Shown here: in pieces, positions 9,298 through 17,990 of the stretch | Position numbering within the stretch: position 1 is the stretch's first letter | How the letters are laid out: the number at the start of each line of letters is the position of its first letter | NCBI RefSeq assembly: GCF_007992175.1 | Contig: NZ_BJZT01000040.1 | Span: 1 to 64,000, forward strand | From: Methylobacterium haplocladii | GTDB lineage: Bacteria; Pseudomonadota; Alphaproteobacteria; Rhizobiales; Beijerinckiaceae | DNA: 64,000 nt | Reading direction: 5' to 3' | Position numbers and translations under genes: made by a program | Notes under the pieces: generated by a model | The model's database searches: none | What the model was told of the DNA's origin: nothing | Seen by the model: only the letters and a program-made list of their open reading frames with translations

Positions 9298-10314
9298 TCA
9301 GCCGCCGACACCCAGGGCGAGGCCGGCGAGCATCGCCAGCCCGAGCACCAGCACGAAGGCGGCCGCCGCGAGCTCCAGTCCGCCGACGGCGAGCATTCCG
9401 GTGGTGCCCCGCCCGCCTGCGAGCCGCAGAGCCAAGCCCTTGGCGAACACCGCGAGGCTCGCCAGGGCGCCGGTGGTGAGCGCGGTCCCGAGCGCCATGG
9501 CGAACGTCGCGGCGATGCCCGCTGCCAGCAGCCCCTGCGAGGCGGAAAACACGAGGATCAGCACGGCGCCGGCGCAGGGCCGCGTGCCGGCCGCCAGGAC
9601 GACGCCGGCCCGCTCGCGCCAGGTCTCCAGCCGCACCACCGTGTCGGCATCGGTAAGGTGGACATGCCCGCAACCCGGCCCGCAGGCGGCGGCCTGATCC
9701 GACGTTGCGAGTGCGGCGAGCCGTCCGGCCTTGCGCCATGTCACGGCCGCGCCGACCAAGGCGACGAGGGCGAAGCTGACGGTCTCGATCAGCGTTCCGG
9801 CCCGCGTCATCCCGGCAGCGGTCGCGTTCAGCAGCAGCACGCCGATCCCGACGATCGTGATCGCGACCAGCGCCTGAAGCATCGCCGCGGCGAAGCTCAG
9901 CGCAAAACCCCGGCGCAGGGTCCGCTCGCCGGCGACGATGTAGCCCGCGATCACGGCCTTGCCGTGGCCCGGGCCGGCCGCGTGGAAGATGCCGTAGGCG
10001 AAGCCGAGCAGCGCTAGCGGTCCCCAATCGCCACCCTGCTTCAGCGCGGAGACCGCCCCCTGCAGGCTGCGCGAAAAACTCGCCTGCACTGCGAGCAGCC
10101 AGCCGCCGAGGCCGGTCGCCGCGGGCGCCGCCTCGCGAAAGCCGATGCCGAAGGGCGAGCGCGGCGGCGGCGCGGTCAGGCCCGGCGCGATCGACCAGGC
10201 GAGCAGCGCGAGGATGGCCGCAGCCGACGTCACCGCTGCAGCGGCCAGCGCCAACCGAAGGGCGAGGCGGCTGCGTGCGGTCTGCGCGGAGCCGAGGGCG
10301 ACGCCTACGGACAC
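9298..10314 (-). CDS. NicO/RcnA-family nickel/cobalt exporter-like permease
   Basis: Integral membrane protein of about 338 residues with six or more hydrophobic helices. The family signature GIFHAAGPGHGKAVI (HxxGxGHxK type) is present, as is a cysteine/histidine stretch CGPGCGHVHLTD in a cytoplasmic or periplasmic loop, which could bind metal. GTG 10314 is chosen because it overlaps the stop codon of the preceding DUF1007 gene by 10 bases and is followed at once by a normal membrane-protein N-terminus; longer starts only read through that gene out of frame. The pairing of NicO permeases with DUF1007 proteins is common and suggests a two-component transition-metal transport unit. Nickel versus cobalt, and export versus uptake, cannot be decided from sequence. 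Confidence 0.82.
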   Translation of the reverse strand: MSVGVALGSAQTARSRLALRLALAAAAVTSAAAILALLAWSIAPGLTAPPPRSPFGIGFREAAPAATGLGGWLLAVQASFSRSLQGAVSALKQGGDWGPLALLGFAYGIFHAAGPGHGKAVIAGYIVAGERTLRRGFALSFAAAMLQALVAITIVGIGVLLLNATAAGMTRAGTLIETVSFALVALVGAAVTWRKAGRLAALATSDQAAACGPGCGHVHLTDADTVVRLETWRERAGVVLAAGTRPCAGAVLILVFSASQGLLAAGIAATFAMALGTALTTGALASLAVFAKGLALRLAGGRGTTGMLAVGGLELAAAAFVLVLGLAMLAGLALGVGG

Positions 10315-10964
10315 GCGACCAGCGCCCGGTTCGCGTATTGCACGCCCAGCGTCGAGGCTGCGGTGAGCGCCTCGAAGAAGGCCTCCGTCATCGGCTGGCC
10401 GGCCTCCGCCGTCTTCGGCTCGGTGGTCTTGGGGCGGTTGATGGTGACGGCGCAACCGGTCGGCGCGCCCTTGAGGAGAACGGCGTCGGCGCTTTCGGCG
10501 AGGCCGAAGGACACGAAGTAGGTCGGATCGTAAACCTCGAGCGCCGCGACGCCGCGCCCCTGGGCGGCCGGCGTCTTGAGCGGCAGCAGGAAACTCAGGG
10601 TCAGCCTGTCGCCCTCCATCACCATGCGCGGCTCGCGCGGCTCGGCGAAGGCCTGCTCCCGGCCCGCGACCTTCAGCTTGGTGAAGTAGGCGAACTCGGC
10701 GAGGTTCGCGGTGTTTTCGGCCGCCAGCCCCTGCAGCTCCTCGGAGGACAGCTTGCCGTCCTTGTCGGTGTCGAGCCCCTGCGTGACGAAAGCCGTGTAG
10801 GCGGCATCGAACATCCAGCTATGGCGGACCCCGGCGACCTTGCCGGCCTCGTAGGCGATCTCGGCCTTCGAGACGACCCAGACATGCGGATGCGCCAGCG
10901 CCGGCCCGGCGAGCGCGATGCCGGCGACAAGGAAGGCGCAACGCAGGAAACAAGCGATCGGCAT
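10305..10964 (-). CDS. DUF1007 family periplasmic protein
   Basis: A 219-residue secreted protein. Residues 1-24 form a clear signal peptide ending ALAGPALA|HPHVW, and the mature N-terminus HPHVW is the hallmark of the DUF1007 family and a likely metal ligand. An acidic stretch DTDKDGKLSSEE resembles an EF-hand-like calcium loop. It heads an operon with the NicO permease, whose start overlaps its stop. The family probably helps deliver or sense the transported metal in the periplasm, but no biochemistry is firmly assigned. It is divergent from glyS with 196 bases between. Confidence 0.85.
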   Translation of the reverse strand: MPIACFLRCAFLVAGIALAGPALAHPHVWVVSKAEIAYEAGKVAGVRHSWMFDAAYTAFVTQGLDTDKDGKLSSEELQGLAAENTANLAEFAYFTKLKVAGREQAFAEPREPRMVMEGDRLTLSFLLPLKTPAAQGRGVAALEVYDPTYFVSFGLAESADAVLLKGAPTGCAVTINRPKTTEPKTAEAGQPMTEAFFEALTAASTLGVQYANRALVACP

Positions 10965-11160
10965 GCGGGTCACGGACACTCGCGGCTCGTGAGAGACGCA
11001 TCGAAACGGGGTGCGCGCGAAGGTGCCGGGTGGGTGGGGCGAAAGCGAGGCGTGGCAGGCCGACCACCGATCCTCGACAGCCTTCCGATGCCTCACTACA
11101 CGGGCACGGCTTCGCCCGTGCAGCATGGGCGGCCTGCCGATTCCGAAAAGTTCGCCTCCC

Positions 11161-13419
11161 ATGCCTGACCTCCTCCTCGAACTCCTCTCGGAAGAAATCC
11201 CGGCGCGCATGCAGCGGCGCGCGGCCGAGGATCTGAAGAAGCTCGTCACCGACGCGCTGGTGGAACGGGGCTTTTTGTATGAAGGCGCCAAGGCCTTCGC
11301 GACGCCGCGCCGGCTGGCGCTGCACGTCGCCGGGCTGCCTCCGCGGGGCGAGGCCGTGCGCGAGGAGCGGCGGGGACCGAAGGTCGGCGCGCCGGAGGCC
11401 GCCGTGCAGGGCTTTCTGCGCGGGGCCGGCCTCACGAGCCTCGACCAAGCCACCACGATCACCGATCCGAAGAAGGGCGAATTCTACCTCGCCGTGATCG
11501 AGCGGGCCGGCCGCGAGACCCTCGACGTGCTGGCCGAGATCCTGCCCGCGATCATCAAGAGCTTCCCCTGGCCGAAATCGATGCGCTGGGGCGCAGCCTC
11601 GGCGCAGCCCGGCGCCCTGCGCTGGGTGCGCCCGCTGCAATCCATCGTCGCCACCTTCGGCCCCGAGACCGAGACGCCCGAGGTGGTGCCGTTCTCGGTC
11701 GACGGCATCGTCGCCGGCACCACGACCCGCGGCCACCGCTTCCTGGCGCCCGGCCCGATCGAAGTGCGCCGCTTCGACGACTACGTGCAGGCGCTGGAGC
11801 GGGCCAAGGTCGTGCTCGACGCCGACCGGCGCAAGGACATCATCCTGCACGACGCCCGCGACCTCGCCTTCGCCCGCGGGCTCGACCTCGTCGAGGACGA
11901 GGGGCTCTTGGACGAGGTCGCCGGCCTCGTCGAATGGCCGGTGGTGCTGATGGGCTCGTTCGACGAGGCCTTTCTGGACATCCCGGCCGAGGCTATCCGC
12001 GCCACCATCCGCGCCAACCAGAAGTGCTTCGTGCTGCGCAAAAGCGGCTCGGAGGCACTGGCCCCCGCCTTCGTCCTGGTCTCGAACCTCGTCGCCTCGG
12101 ACGGCGGCGCGGCGATCACCGCCGGCAACGAGCGCGTGGTCCGCGCCCGGCTCTCGGATGCCAAGTTCTTCTGGGAGACGGACAAGGCCGCAGGCCTCGA
12201 AAGCCGGCTACCGAAGCTCGACCAGATCGTTTTCCACGAGAAACTGGGCACGCAGGGCGAGCGCGTGGCCCGGATCGCGGCGCTGGCCCGCGAACTCGCG
12301 CCGCTCGTCGGCGCCGACCCGGATCTCGCCGAGCGCGCGGCCCGGCTCGCCAAGGCCGATCTCGTCACCGAGATGGTCGGCGAGTTTCCCGAGCTGCAGG
12401 GCCTGATGGGCCGGAAATACGCCGCGCTCCAGGGCGAGCCCGAGAGCGTCGCCGCCGCGATCGAGGAGCACTACAAGCCGGTCGGCCCCTCCGACCGCGT
12501 GCCGACCGACCCGGTCTCGATCGCCGTGGCGCTGGCCGACAAGCTCGACACGCTGGTGGGGTTTTGGGCCATCGATGAGAAGCCGACGGGGAGCAAGGAT
12601 CCGTATGCGCTGCGGCGGGCGGCGCTTGGGGTGATCCGCCTCGTAACCGAAAATGATATCAGAGCCCAACTACTTCGTTTGTTTGCGCTGTCTTTTGCAA
12701 GAAGCTATGCGGGAATACAGTTAAATCAGATATCAGAGGCATCGGATCGCGTTCAAGAGCTTCAGAAATCGCAGATAGATCCTATCGAAATCCAACGGCT
12801 ACTCGATGTGATTAGTAAGGAAGTCACGCCAGAGGGCGCCAAGCGCTTTGCTGATAGCACCGGCCAGTTGGCCTGGGAGGTAGCTAATGCATTGCTGGCC
12901 TTCTTCGCCGACCGCCTCAAGGTATATCTCCGCGACCAGGGCGCCCGCCACGACCTGATCGACGCCGTCTTTGCGCTGCCCGGCCAGGACGATCTCCTGA
13001 TGGTCGTCCGTCGTGTCGAGGCGCTCGGCCAGTTCCTCGGCACGGATGACGGCAAGAACCTGCTCGTGGGCGTCAAGCGCGCCTCGAACATTCTGCGCAT
13101 CGAGGAGAAGAAAGACGGCCGCGCCTACGAGGCCGAGCCGGATGCCGCCCTCATCGCCGCCTCCGGCCAGCCGGAGGAGCAGGCGCTGGCCGAGGCCCTG
13201 ACGGGCGCGCGGGCCGACGCCTCGGCCGCGGTCGCGGCGGAGGACTTTTCGGGAGCGATGCGGGCGCTGTCGCGGCTGCGGGCGCCGGTAGATGCCTTCT
13301 TCGAAAAAGTCACCGTCAACGCCGACGATCCGGCGGTGCGGGGCAACCGGCTGGCGCTGCTGAATGCGCTGCGTGCGGCCACGCGCGAAGTGGCGGATTT
13401 TTCGCGGATCGAGGGGTGA
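11161..13419 (+). CDS. glyS: Glycine-tRNA ligase subunit beta
   Basis: Beta subunit of the alpha2beta2 bacterial glycyl-tRNA synthetase, which binds tRNA while the GlyQ subunit carries the aminoacylation site. The protein (752 aa) starts MPDLLLELLSEEIPARMQ, the family N-terminus, and shows RFLAPGPIEVR, DAKFFWETDKA, VFHEKLGTQGERV and the C-terminal LADRLKVYLRDQGARHDLIDAV region. It is longer than the roughly 690 residues of E. coli GlyS. The excess falls in a block at about residues 495-580 whose DNA (about 12644-12895) is much more AT-rich than the rest, with codons such as AGA, TTA and ATA that its neighbours avoid. The reading frame is intact. No glyQ is seen next to it in this window; the neighbour upstream is the divergent metal-transport pair. 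Confidence 0.95.
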   Translation: MPDLLLELLSEEIPARMQRRAAEDLKKLVTDALVERGFLYEGAKAFATPRRLALHVAGLPPRGEAVREERRGPKVGAPEAAVQGFLRGAGLTSLDQATTITDPKKGEFYLAVIERAGRETLDVLAEILPAIIKSFPWPKSMRWGAASAQPGALRWVRPLQSIVATFGPETETPEVVPFSVDGIVAGTTTRGHRFLAPGPIEVRRFDDYVQALERAKVVLDADRRKDIILHDARDLAFARGLDLVEDEGLLDEVAGLVEWPVVLMGSFDEAFLDIPAEAIRATIRANQKCFVLRKSGSEALAPAFVLVSNLVASDGGAAITAGNERVVRARLSDAKFFWETDKAAGLESRLPKLDQIVFHEKLGTQGERVARIAALARELAPLVGADPDLAERAARLAKADLVTEMVGEFPELQGLMGRKYAALQGEPESVAAAIEEHYKPVGPSDRVPTDPVSIAVALADKLDTLVGFWAIDEKPTGSKDPYALRRAALGVIRLVTENDIRAQLLRLFALSFARSYAGIQLNQISEASDRVQELQKSQIDPIEIQRLLDVISKEVTPEGAKRFADSTGQLAWEVANALLAFFADRLKVYLRDQGARHDLIDAVFALPGQDDLLMVVRRVEALGQFLGTDDGKNLLVGVKRASNILRIEEKKDGRAYEAEPDAALIAASGQPEEQALAEALTGARADASAAVAAEDFSGAMRALSRLRAPVDAFFEKVTVNADDPAVRGNRLALLNALRAATREVADFSRIEG

Positions 13420-13456
13420 CGCCGGCGCCCGACTGGCCATGACGGCAGGGCGCGTG

Positions 13457-13656
13457 CCCCCTCTCCCCGCACGCGGGGAGAGGGCCGAATGCACCTCGTC
13501 GTGCATTCGGCTAGCGGAGGCGAAGCTGAAGCGACGGTGAGGGGGCTTCGACGGATGAGGCTCCTCCGCAGAGGCCCCCTCACCTTCGGCTGCCGCCTCG
13601 CTTCATGCCCCGACAAGGGGGCATGAAGCCCTCTCCCCGCGTGCGGGGAGAGGGGG
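13457..13656. repeat. GC-rich intergenic palindromic repeat, family A copy 1
   Basis: The outer arms are the hairpins CCCTCTCCCCGC/GCGGGGAGAGGG at both ends. Inside is a second inverted pair (GTGAGGGGGC and GCCCCCTCAC) and local repeats of ATGC-rich arms. A related element lies at 57384-57576. This resembles REP/BIME-type elements and fills most of the gap after glyS. Confidence 0.75.
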
Positions 13657-13688
13657 CGCGCGGCGCCGAAAGGCCTGGACGGAAAACG

Positions 13689-14126
13689 TTAGGCCGGCAT
13701 CCCGGCCGTCTCGAACAGAAAATCGTCGGCCGCGGGAATCGTGACCGCCAGGCTGCTGGCGCCGTAGGAGGCCTTCGACAGGCGCCAGGGGCGCTCGGCG
13801 CGGGCGCGGATGGCCTCGGAAGGGCGCAGGCGCCGCATGGCGCCGTCCTCGGCGACCTCTTCGATGATCAGGAAGCCGTAGACCTGCAGGCGGGAGGCGA
13901 TGAGCTTGGTGTCGCGGTCGTCGGCAGCGAGCACCAGGGTGCCGGTGGCGTAGACGGCGTCCATCAGGCTGCGCTGGTGGGCGCGTTCCCGGCCGCGAGC
14001 CCCGAGCGCTACGCTCTCTGCCGAGCGAGCCGCACCCGCCGCCAGCAGGCCGGCGGGCCTGCGGAAGGGGATGACGTTGTCCGTCGCTGCCGCACTACGC
14101 ATACGCAACACCCTCGTCTCGAACAC
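13689..14126 (-). CDS. Conserved-looking hypothetical protein
   Basis: A 145-residue protein with no recognised domain. The N-terminal third is Ala/Arg-rich and low in complexity. The C-terminal part (from about residue 54, LMDAVYATGTLVLAADDRDTKL) looks folded, with alternating hydrophobic residues and a FLIIEEVAEDGAMRRL strand-like stretch. No signal peptide or membrane segment is clear. The start is uncertain: ATG at 14126 or the in-frame ATG nine codons in (about 14102) are both possible. It stands alone between the repeat region after glyS and scoB. Confidence 0.55.
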   Translation of the reverse strand: MFETRVLRMRSAAATDNVIPFRRPAGLLAAGAARSAESVALGARGRERAHQRSLMDAVYATGTLVLAADDRDTKLIASRLQVYGFLIIEEVAEDGAMRRLRPSEAIRARAERPWRLSKASYGASSLAVTIPAADDFLFETAGMPA

Positions 14127-14245
14127 GGACCGGCGGGCACGCTCAGGGGCGCCCTTCCGGTGTTCGCGACGATGGTCCGAGTCGGCTTAATGCCCGCTTA
14201 GCCATGCCGGCCGGCGGGTGTCCCGGATCGTTCCGGGTTGGGATT

Positions 14246-14905
14246 TCAGCGCAAGGCCACCGCGAAGGCGCCCTCGGTCTTTCCCCTGATCTCGTCCTCG
14301 CTCACGCCCTCGGCGAGTTCGACCAGCGTCATCCCGCCATCGCCGTTCTTGTCGATGGTGAAGACGCCGAGATCGGTGATCACCATGTCGACGACCTGGG
14401 TGCCGGTGAGGGGCAGGTCGCAGGCCTTGAGGAGCTTGGGGCTCTCGGAACCGTCCTTGTTCCGGGCGACGTGCTCCATCACCACCACGACCTTCTTGAC
14501 GCCGGCGACGAGGTCCATGGCGCCGCCCATGCCCTTCACCATCTTGCCGGGGATCATCCAGTTGGCGAGGTCGCCGTTCTCGGCGACCTGCATCGCGCCG
14601 AGGATCGACAGGTTGATGTGGCCGCCGCGGATCATCCCGAAGGAATCGGACGACGAGAAGTAGCTCGTCGTCGGCAGCGCCGTGATGGTCTGCTTGCCGG
14701 CGTTGATCAGGTCGGGGTCCTCCTCGCCCTCGTAGGGGAAGGGACCCATGCCGAGCATGCCGTTCTCCGACTGGAGCTGCACCGTCATGCCGTCGGGAAT
14801 GTAGTTCGACACCAGCGTCGGGATGCCGATGCCGAGATTTACATAGAAGCCGTCCTGCAGCTCCTTGGCGGCGCGCTCCGCCATCTGGTCACGGGTCCAG
14901 GCCAT
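14246..14905 (-). CDS. scoB: 3-oxoacid CoA-transferase subunit B
   Basis: Second subunit of a succinyl-CoA:3-ketoacid (or acetoacetate) CoA-transferase, which moves CoA from succinyl-CoA to acetoacetate in the cytosol. The 219-residue protein contains the motif SENGMLGMGP, whose Glu forms the covalent glutamyl-CoA intermediate in this family, plus NLGIGIPTLVSNYIP near the N-terminus and GAMDLVAGVKKVVVVMEH. ATG 14905 follows AAGGAGCAAAACG, a good ribosome site. It lies 22 bases after scoA in the same direction, so the two are surely co-transcribed. A role in ketone-body and PHB-derived acetoacetate use fits the nearby PHA synthase in the same window. Which acyl-CoA donor is used cannot be read from sequence. 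Confidence 0.92.
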   Translation of the reverse strand: MAWTRDQMAERAAKELQDGFYVNLGIGIPTLVSNYIPDGMTVQLQSENGMLGMGPFPYEGEEDPDLINAGKQTITALPTTSYFSSSDSFGMIRGGHINLSILGAMQVAENGDLANWMIPGKMVKGMGGAMDLVAGVKKVVVVMEHVARNKDGSESPKLLKACDLPLTGTQVVDMVITDLGVFTIDKNGDGGMTLVELAEGVSEDEIRGKTEGAFAVALR

Positions 14906-14927
14906 CGTTTTGCTCCTTCCCCTGGGA

Positions 14928-15665
14928 TCAGACCGCGCCGCCGCCGGCTGCGGCCGGGGCTGCATCCTTGCGCTTGCGCGTGGTGCGCTGCTCGATCTGC
15001 TTCTCGCGGACCGGCACGTGGATGATGCGCTTGATGAAGATGCCCGGCGTATGGATGAAATCCGCGTCGAGCTCGCCCGGCTGAACGAGGTGCTCGACCT
15101 GGGCGACCGTGACCTTGGCGGCGGTGGCCATCATCGGATTGAAGTTCCGCGCCGTCTTCCGGTAGATCAGGTTGCCCTCGGTATCGCCCTGGTAGGCGTG
15201 GACGATGGCGAGGTCGGCGAAGAGCCCGCGCTCCATCACGTAGTGGTGGCCGTCGAATTCCTTGGTTTCCTTGCCCTCGGCGACCTGCGTGCCGTAGCCG
15301 GTCTTGGTGTAGAAGGCCGGGATGCCGGCGCCGCCGGCGCGGATGCGCTCGGCGAGCGTGCCCTGCGGGTTGAACTCGATCTCGAGTTCGCCACCCAGGA
15401 ACTGGCGGGCGAACTCCTTGTTCTCGCCGACATACGACGAGATCATCTTCCGGATCTGGCGGGTCTCGAGCAGCTTGCCGAGGCCGACGCCGTCGATGCC
15501 GGCATTGTTCGAGATGACGGTGAGGTCCTTGACGCCCGAGGCCACGATCGCGTCGATCAGCTCGTCGGGGATGCCGCAGAGGCCGAAGCCGCCGGCCATG
15601 ATCGTCATGCCGTCGCGCAGCAGCCCGTCCAGGGCCGCCTTCGGATCCGGGTGCACCTTCTTCAT
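14928..15665 (-). CDS. scoA: 3-oxoacid CoA-transferase subunit A
   Basis: First subunit of the CoA-transferase encoded with scoB. The 245-residue protein begins MKKVHPDPKAALDGLLRDG and has the family glycine-rich segment GGFGLCGIPDELI and the conserved NNAGIDGVGLGKLL and ENKEFARQFLGGELEIE stretches. ATG 15665 is preceded by a TGAGGAC ribosome site; reading further upstream only adds an unrelated Arg/Ser-rich stretch. The protein ends with a Lys/Arg-rich and Ala/Gly-rich tail that is longer than typical. Cytosolic enzyme; operon of two genes. Confidence 0.92.
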   Translation of the reverse strand: MKKVHPDPKAALDGLLRDGMTIMAGGFGLCGIPDELIDAIVASGVKDLTVISNNAGIDGVGLGKLLETRQIRKMISSYVGENKEFARQFLGGELEIEFNPQGTLAERIRAGGAGIPAFYTKTGYGTQVAEGKETKEFDGHHYVMERGLFADLAIVHAYQGDTEGNLIYRKTARNFNPMMATAAKVTVAQVEHLVQPGELDADFIHTPGIFIKRIIHVPVREKQIEQRTTRKRKDAAPAAAGGGAV

Positions 15666-15965
15666 CGAGTCCGTCCTCAGAAAACCGCCCGCCCGCCTGT
15701 CCGATGAGGTGCGTGCGGGCCTGATGTGCACCGCAGCGTGGGTCGTCGTCAAACCTGCGACGCAATTGGGCGCAACGAGGCACAATGCCCCGGCCGCCGG
15801 CGGCGCGCGGAGAGATTTTCTCTCCGACGATCGGCGGAGAGACAAGTCGCTCGGGACCGGTTAGGGATTTCGCTCGACAGCCGCCGACACGGGCGGCCCG
15901 CGAGCGCCTGGCCGATCTCTTAAACGGAACCCGGTTTCGCAATCGCGCGCCCCTCACGGAGTGCC
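15666..15965. other. Intergenic region between scoA and the AsmA gene
   Basis: Three hundred bases separating divergent genes, so it should hold both promoters. I see no gene, RNA or clear terminator. No confident promoter boxes were recognised. Confidence 0.5.
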
Positions 15966-17849
15966 ATGACGCCGCGCCGCACCCTGACAGTCCTCGGCCC
16001 GGCCGGGGCGCTCTGCGCCATGATCTCCGGGCTCGTCTGCGGGTGCGTGCCCTGGTCCGTCGACGTGCCGAGCGCGGCCGCCTTCGTCGGCCGGGGTCTC
16101 GCCGAGAGCTACGGCATCGCGCTGACGACACGGGGCCGCTCCGAGGTCTCGCTGCTGCCCCTGCCCCGGATCGGCTTCTCCGACGTGCGGCTCAGCGCGG
16201 GCACCGCGGAAGGGCCGGTGCTCACGGAGGGCGGCAGCCTCACGGTACAGCTCAGCCTCGCTTCCCTGCTGCTCGGCCGGGCCGAGGTGGTCGCGCTCGG
16301 CCTCGACGGCGCGCAGGTCGCGCTGCCCGCGAGCGACGACGACACACGCTGGTCCGGCCCGCTGCAGCGGATCGCAGCGACGCTGTCCGGCGGGGACGTC
16401 TCGCATCCGCGCCGGATCACCCTGACCCACGCCACCGTCACCGGCCGCGACCCGCGCGACGGCCGCGCCGAGACGGCGCGCGACGTCGACCTCGCACTGT
16501 CCTGGCCGCTCTGGAGCGACAAGGCGGCCTTCGCCGGCGGCTTCACCTGGAACGGGACCACGGCGCGCTTCACCCTCGCGTCCCTGCGCCCCGGCGATCT
16601 CCTCGCCGGCCGCGAGACGCCCTTCCGCGCCGCCCTGACCTGGCCGGCGGGATCCCTCGCTGCGGACGGAAGCGGGGGCTTCAAGGACGGCCTGACGCTG
16701 GCGGGACAGGGCAGCCTCACGACCCGCTCGCTGCCCGAGACGCTTGCCTGGATCGGCAGCGATATCGGGCTCGCTCCGCTGATGGAGGCGTTCGCGATCG
16801 AAGGGAGCTTCGAAGCCTCGCGCGACGGACTGCGGCTGCCTTCCATGCGCGTCAGCGCCGGTAACACGGTGCTCGAAGGCGCCGGCTCGGCCGAGATGAC
16901 CGGGCGCCGGCCCTCGATCCGCGCGACGCTCGATGCCCCGGACATCAACCTCGCCCCGGTCCTGGCCGGGATCCTGCGCGTCGCGGGCCTCGACGGGGAC
17001 GAGGGCTGGGGCCGGCGCCCGCTGGCGCTCGGGCCGCTCACCGGCGGGGACCTCGACCTGCGCCTGTCGGGCGGCAGCGCCCGGATCGGCCCCATGGTGC
17101 TCGAAGACCTTGCCTCCAGCGTGATCGTACGCGCCGACGGCATCGACGTGACCCTCGGGCGGGCGAGCCTGCGCGGCGGCACCCTCAAGGGCCGTTTCGC
17201 CCTTGCCTCGCCGGCCGGATCGGCCTCCGACGCGATCGAGGTCAGGACACAGGGCTACTTCGACGGGGTCGACCTCGGCACCGTGCTGACCGATCTCGGC
17301 GAGGCGGGCTGGATGCTCGGCACGACGCGGGGCAGCTTCAGCGTCGAGGGCCGCGGACGCGATGCCGCCGGCCTCGTCCAGACGATCAACGGCCGCGCCA
17401 CGCTCGGCGTCGACGGGGGCGCCATCGCCGGACTCGACCTCGCCGACGTGATCCATCGCGGCGGCGCGGTGGCACAGGGCGCGCTTGCCCGCCGCAACGG
17501 CCGCACCGCCTTCGAGCGGGCCGGCATCACCCTCGCGTTCAATGACGGCATCGGCGAGATCGAGGAGGGCGGCCTGACCGCCCGGAGCCTGACGGCGCGC
17601 CTGCGCGGCCGGATTTCTCTGCCCGAACGCAGCTTCCTCGCCCGCGCCGCCCTGCTGCCGCGCAAGGGCACCACGGACTCCGCCTCGCTCGGGGTGCCGA
17701 CCGCGTTCGAGATCGCCGGTCCCTGGAACGCCGTCGCCGTCCGCGCCGGCACCCGCAGCGACGTCGCCGACCCCGCCGACGCCCTGGTGCGCGCGCCCGC
17801 CGCGATCGTGCCCGGCCTGCCGACGCAGGTACGCGCCTACGTGCCGTGA
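15966..17849 (+). CDS. AsmA family protein
   Basis: A 627-residue envelope protein of the AsmA/YhdP-like group, whose members are thought to bridge the periplasm and help lipid transport or outer-membrane homeostasis. It has an N-terminal hydrophobic segment (about 8-28, ending in a Cys-containing stretch) followed by repeated beta-rich units such as LPLPRIGFSDVRLS and, near the C-terminus, the conserved LVQTINGRATLGVDGGAIAGLDLADVI block that marks AsmA C-terminal domains. It is a single-gene unit: scoA is divergent and the next gene begins 141 bases downstream in the same direction. Function beyond family level is not assignable. The opposite strand is open for long stretches only because of the GC bias. 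Confidence 0.85.
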   Translation: MTPRRTLTVLGPAGALCAMISGLVCGCVPWSVDVPSAAAFVGRGLAESYGIALTTRGRSEVSLLPLPRIGFSDVRLSAGTAEGPVLTEGGSLTVQLSLASLLLGRAEVVALGLDGAQVALPASDDDTRWSGPLQRIAATLSGGDVSHPRRITLTHATVTGRDPRDGRAETARDVDLALSWPLWSDKAAFAGGFTWNGTTARFTLASLRPGDLLAGRETPFRAALTWPAGSLAADGSGGFKDGLTLAGQGSLTTRSLPETLAWIGSDIGLAPLMEAFAIEGSFEASRDGLRLPSMRVSAGNTVLEGAGSAEMTGRRPSIRATLDAPDINLAPVLAGILRVAGLDGDEGWGRRPLALGPLTGGDLDLRLSGGSARIGPMVLEDLASSVIVRADGIDVTLGRASLRGGTLKGRFALASPAGSASDAIEVRTQGYFDGVDLGTVLTDLGEAGWMLGTTRGSFSVEGRGRDAAGLVQTINGRATLGVDGGAIAGLDLADVIHRGGAVAQGALARRNGRTAFERAGITLAFNDGIGEIEEGGLTARSLTARLRGRISLPERSFLARAALLPRKGTTDSASLGVPTAFEIAGPWNAVAVRAGTRSDVADPADALVRAPAAIVPGLPTQVRAYVP

Positions 17850-17990
17850 GGCTTGGGGCCGGCGAGCCTCTGTAACTTTCCGGCCATTCCAGGCGTAGGA
17901 CAGGCCGGAGCGGTGGCCCTTGTCCGACGTCGCCGGCTTCCTGCCGGTGGCGACATGCGCCGGACGGTCGTTATCAGGTAGGCTGACGCG

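Noticed and set aside
13457..13656. CRISPR array
   Set aside because: The repeats are inverted hairpins, not direct repeats with regular spacers.
15954..17456. Long minus-strand open frame opposite the AsmA gene
   Set aside because: It is a GC-bias shadow: low-complexity Arg/Gly/Ala-rich translation with no motif, while the plus strand encodes a recognisable AsmA protein.
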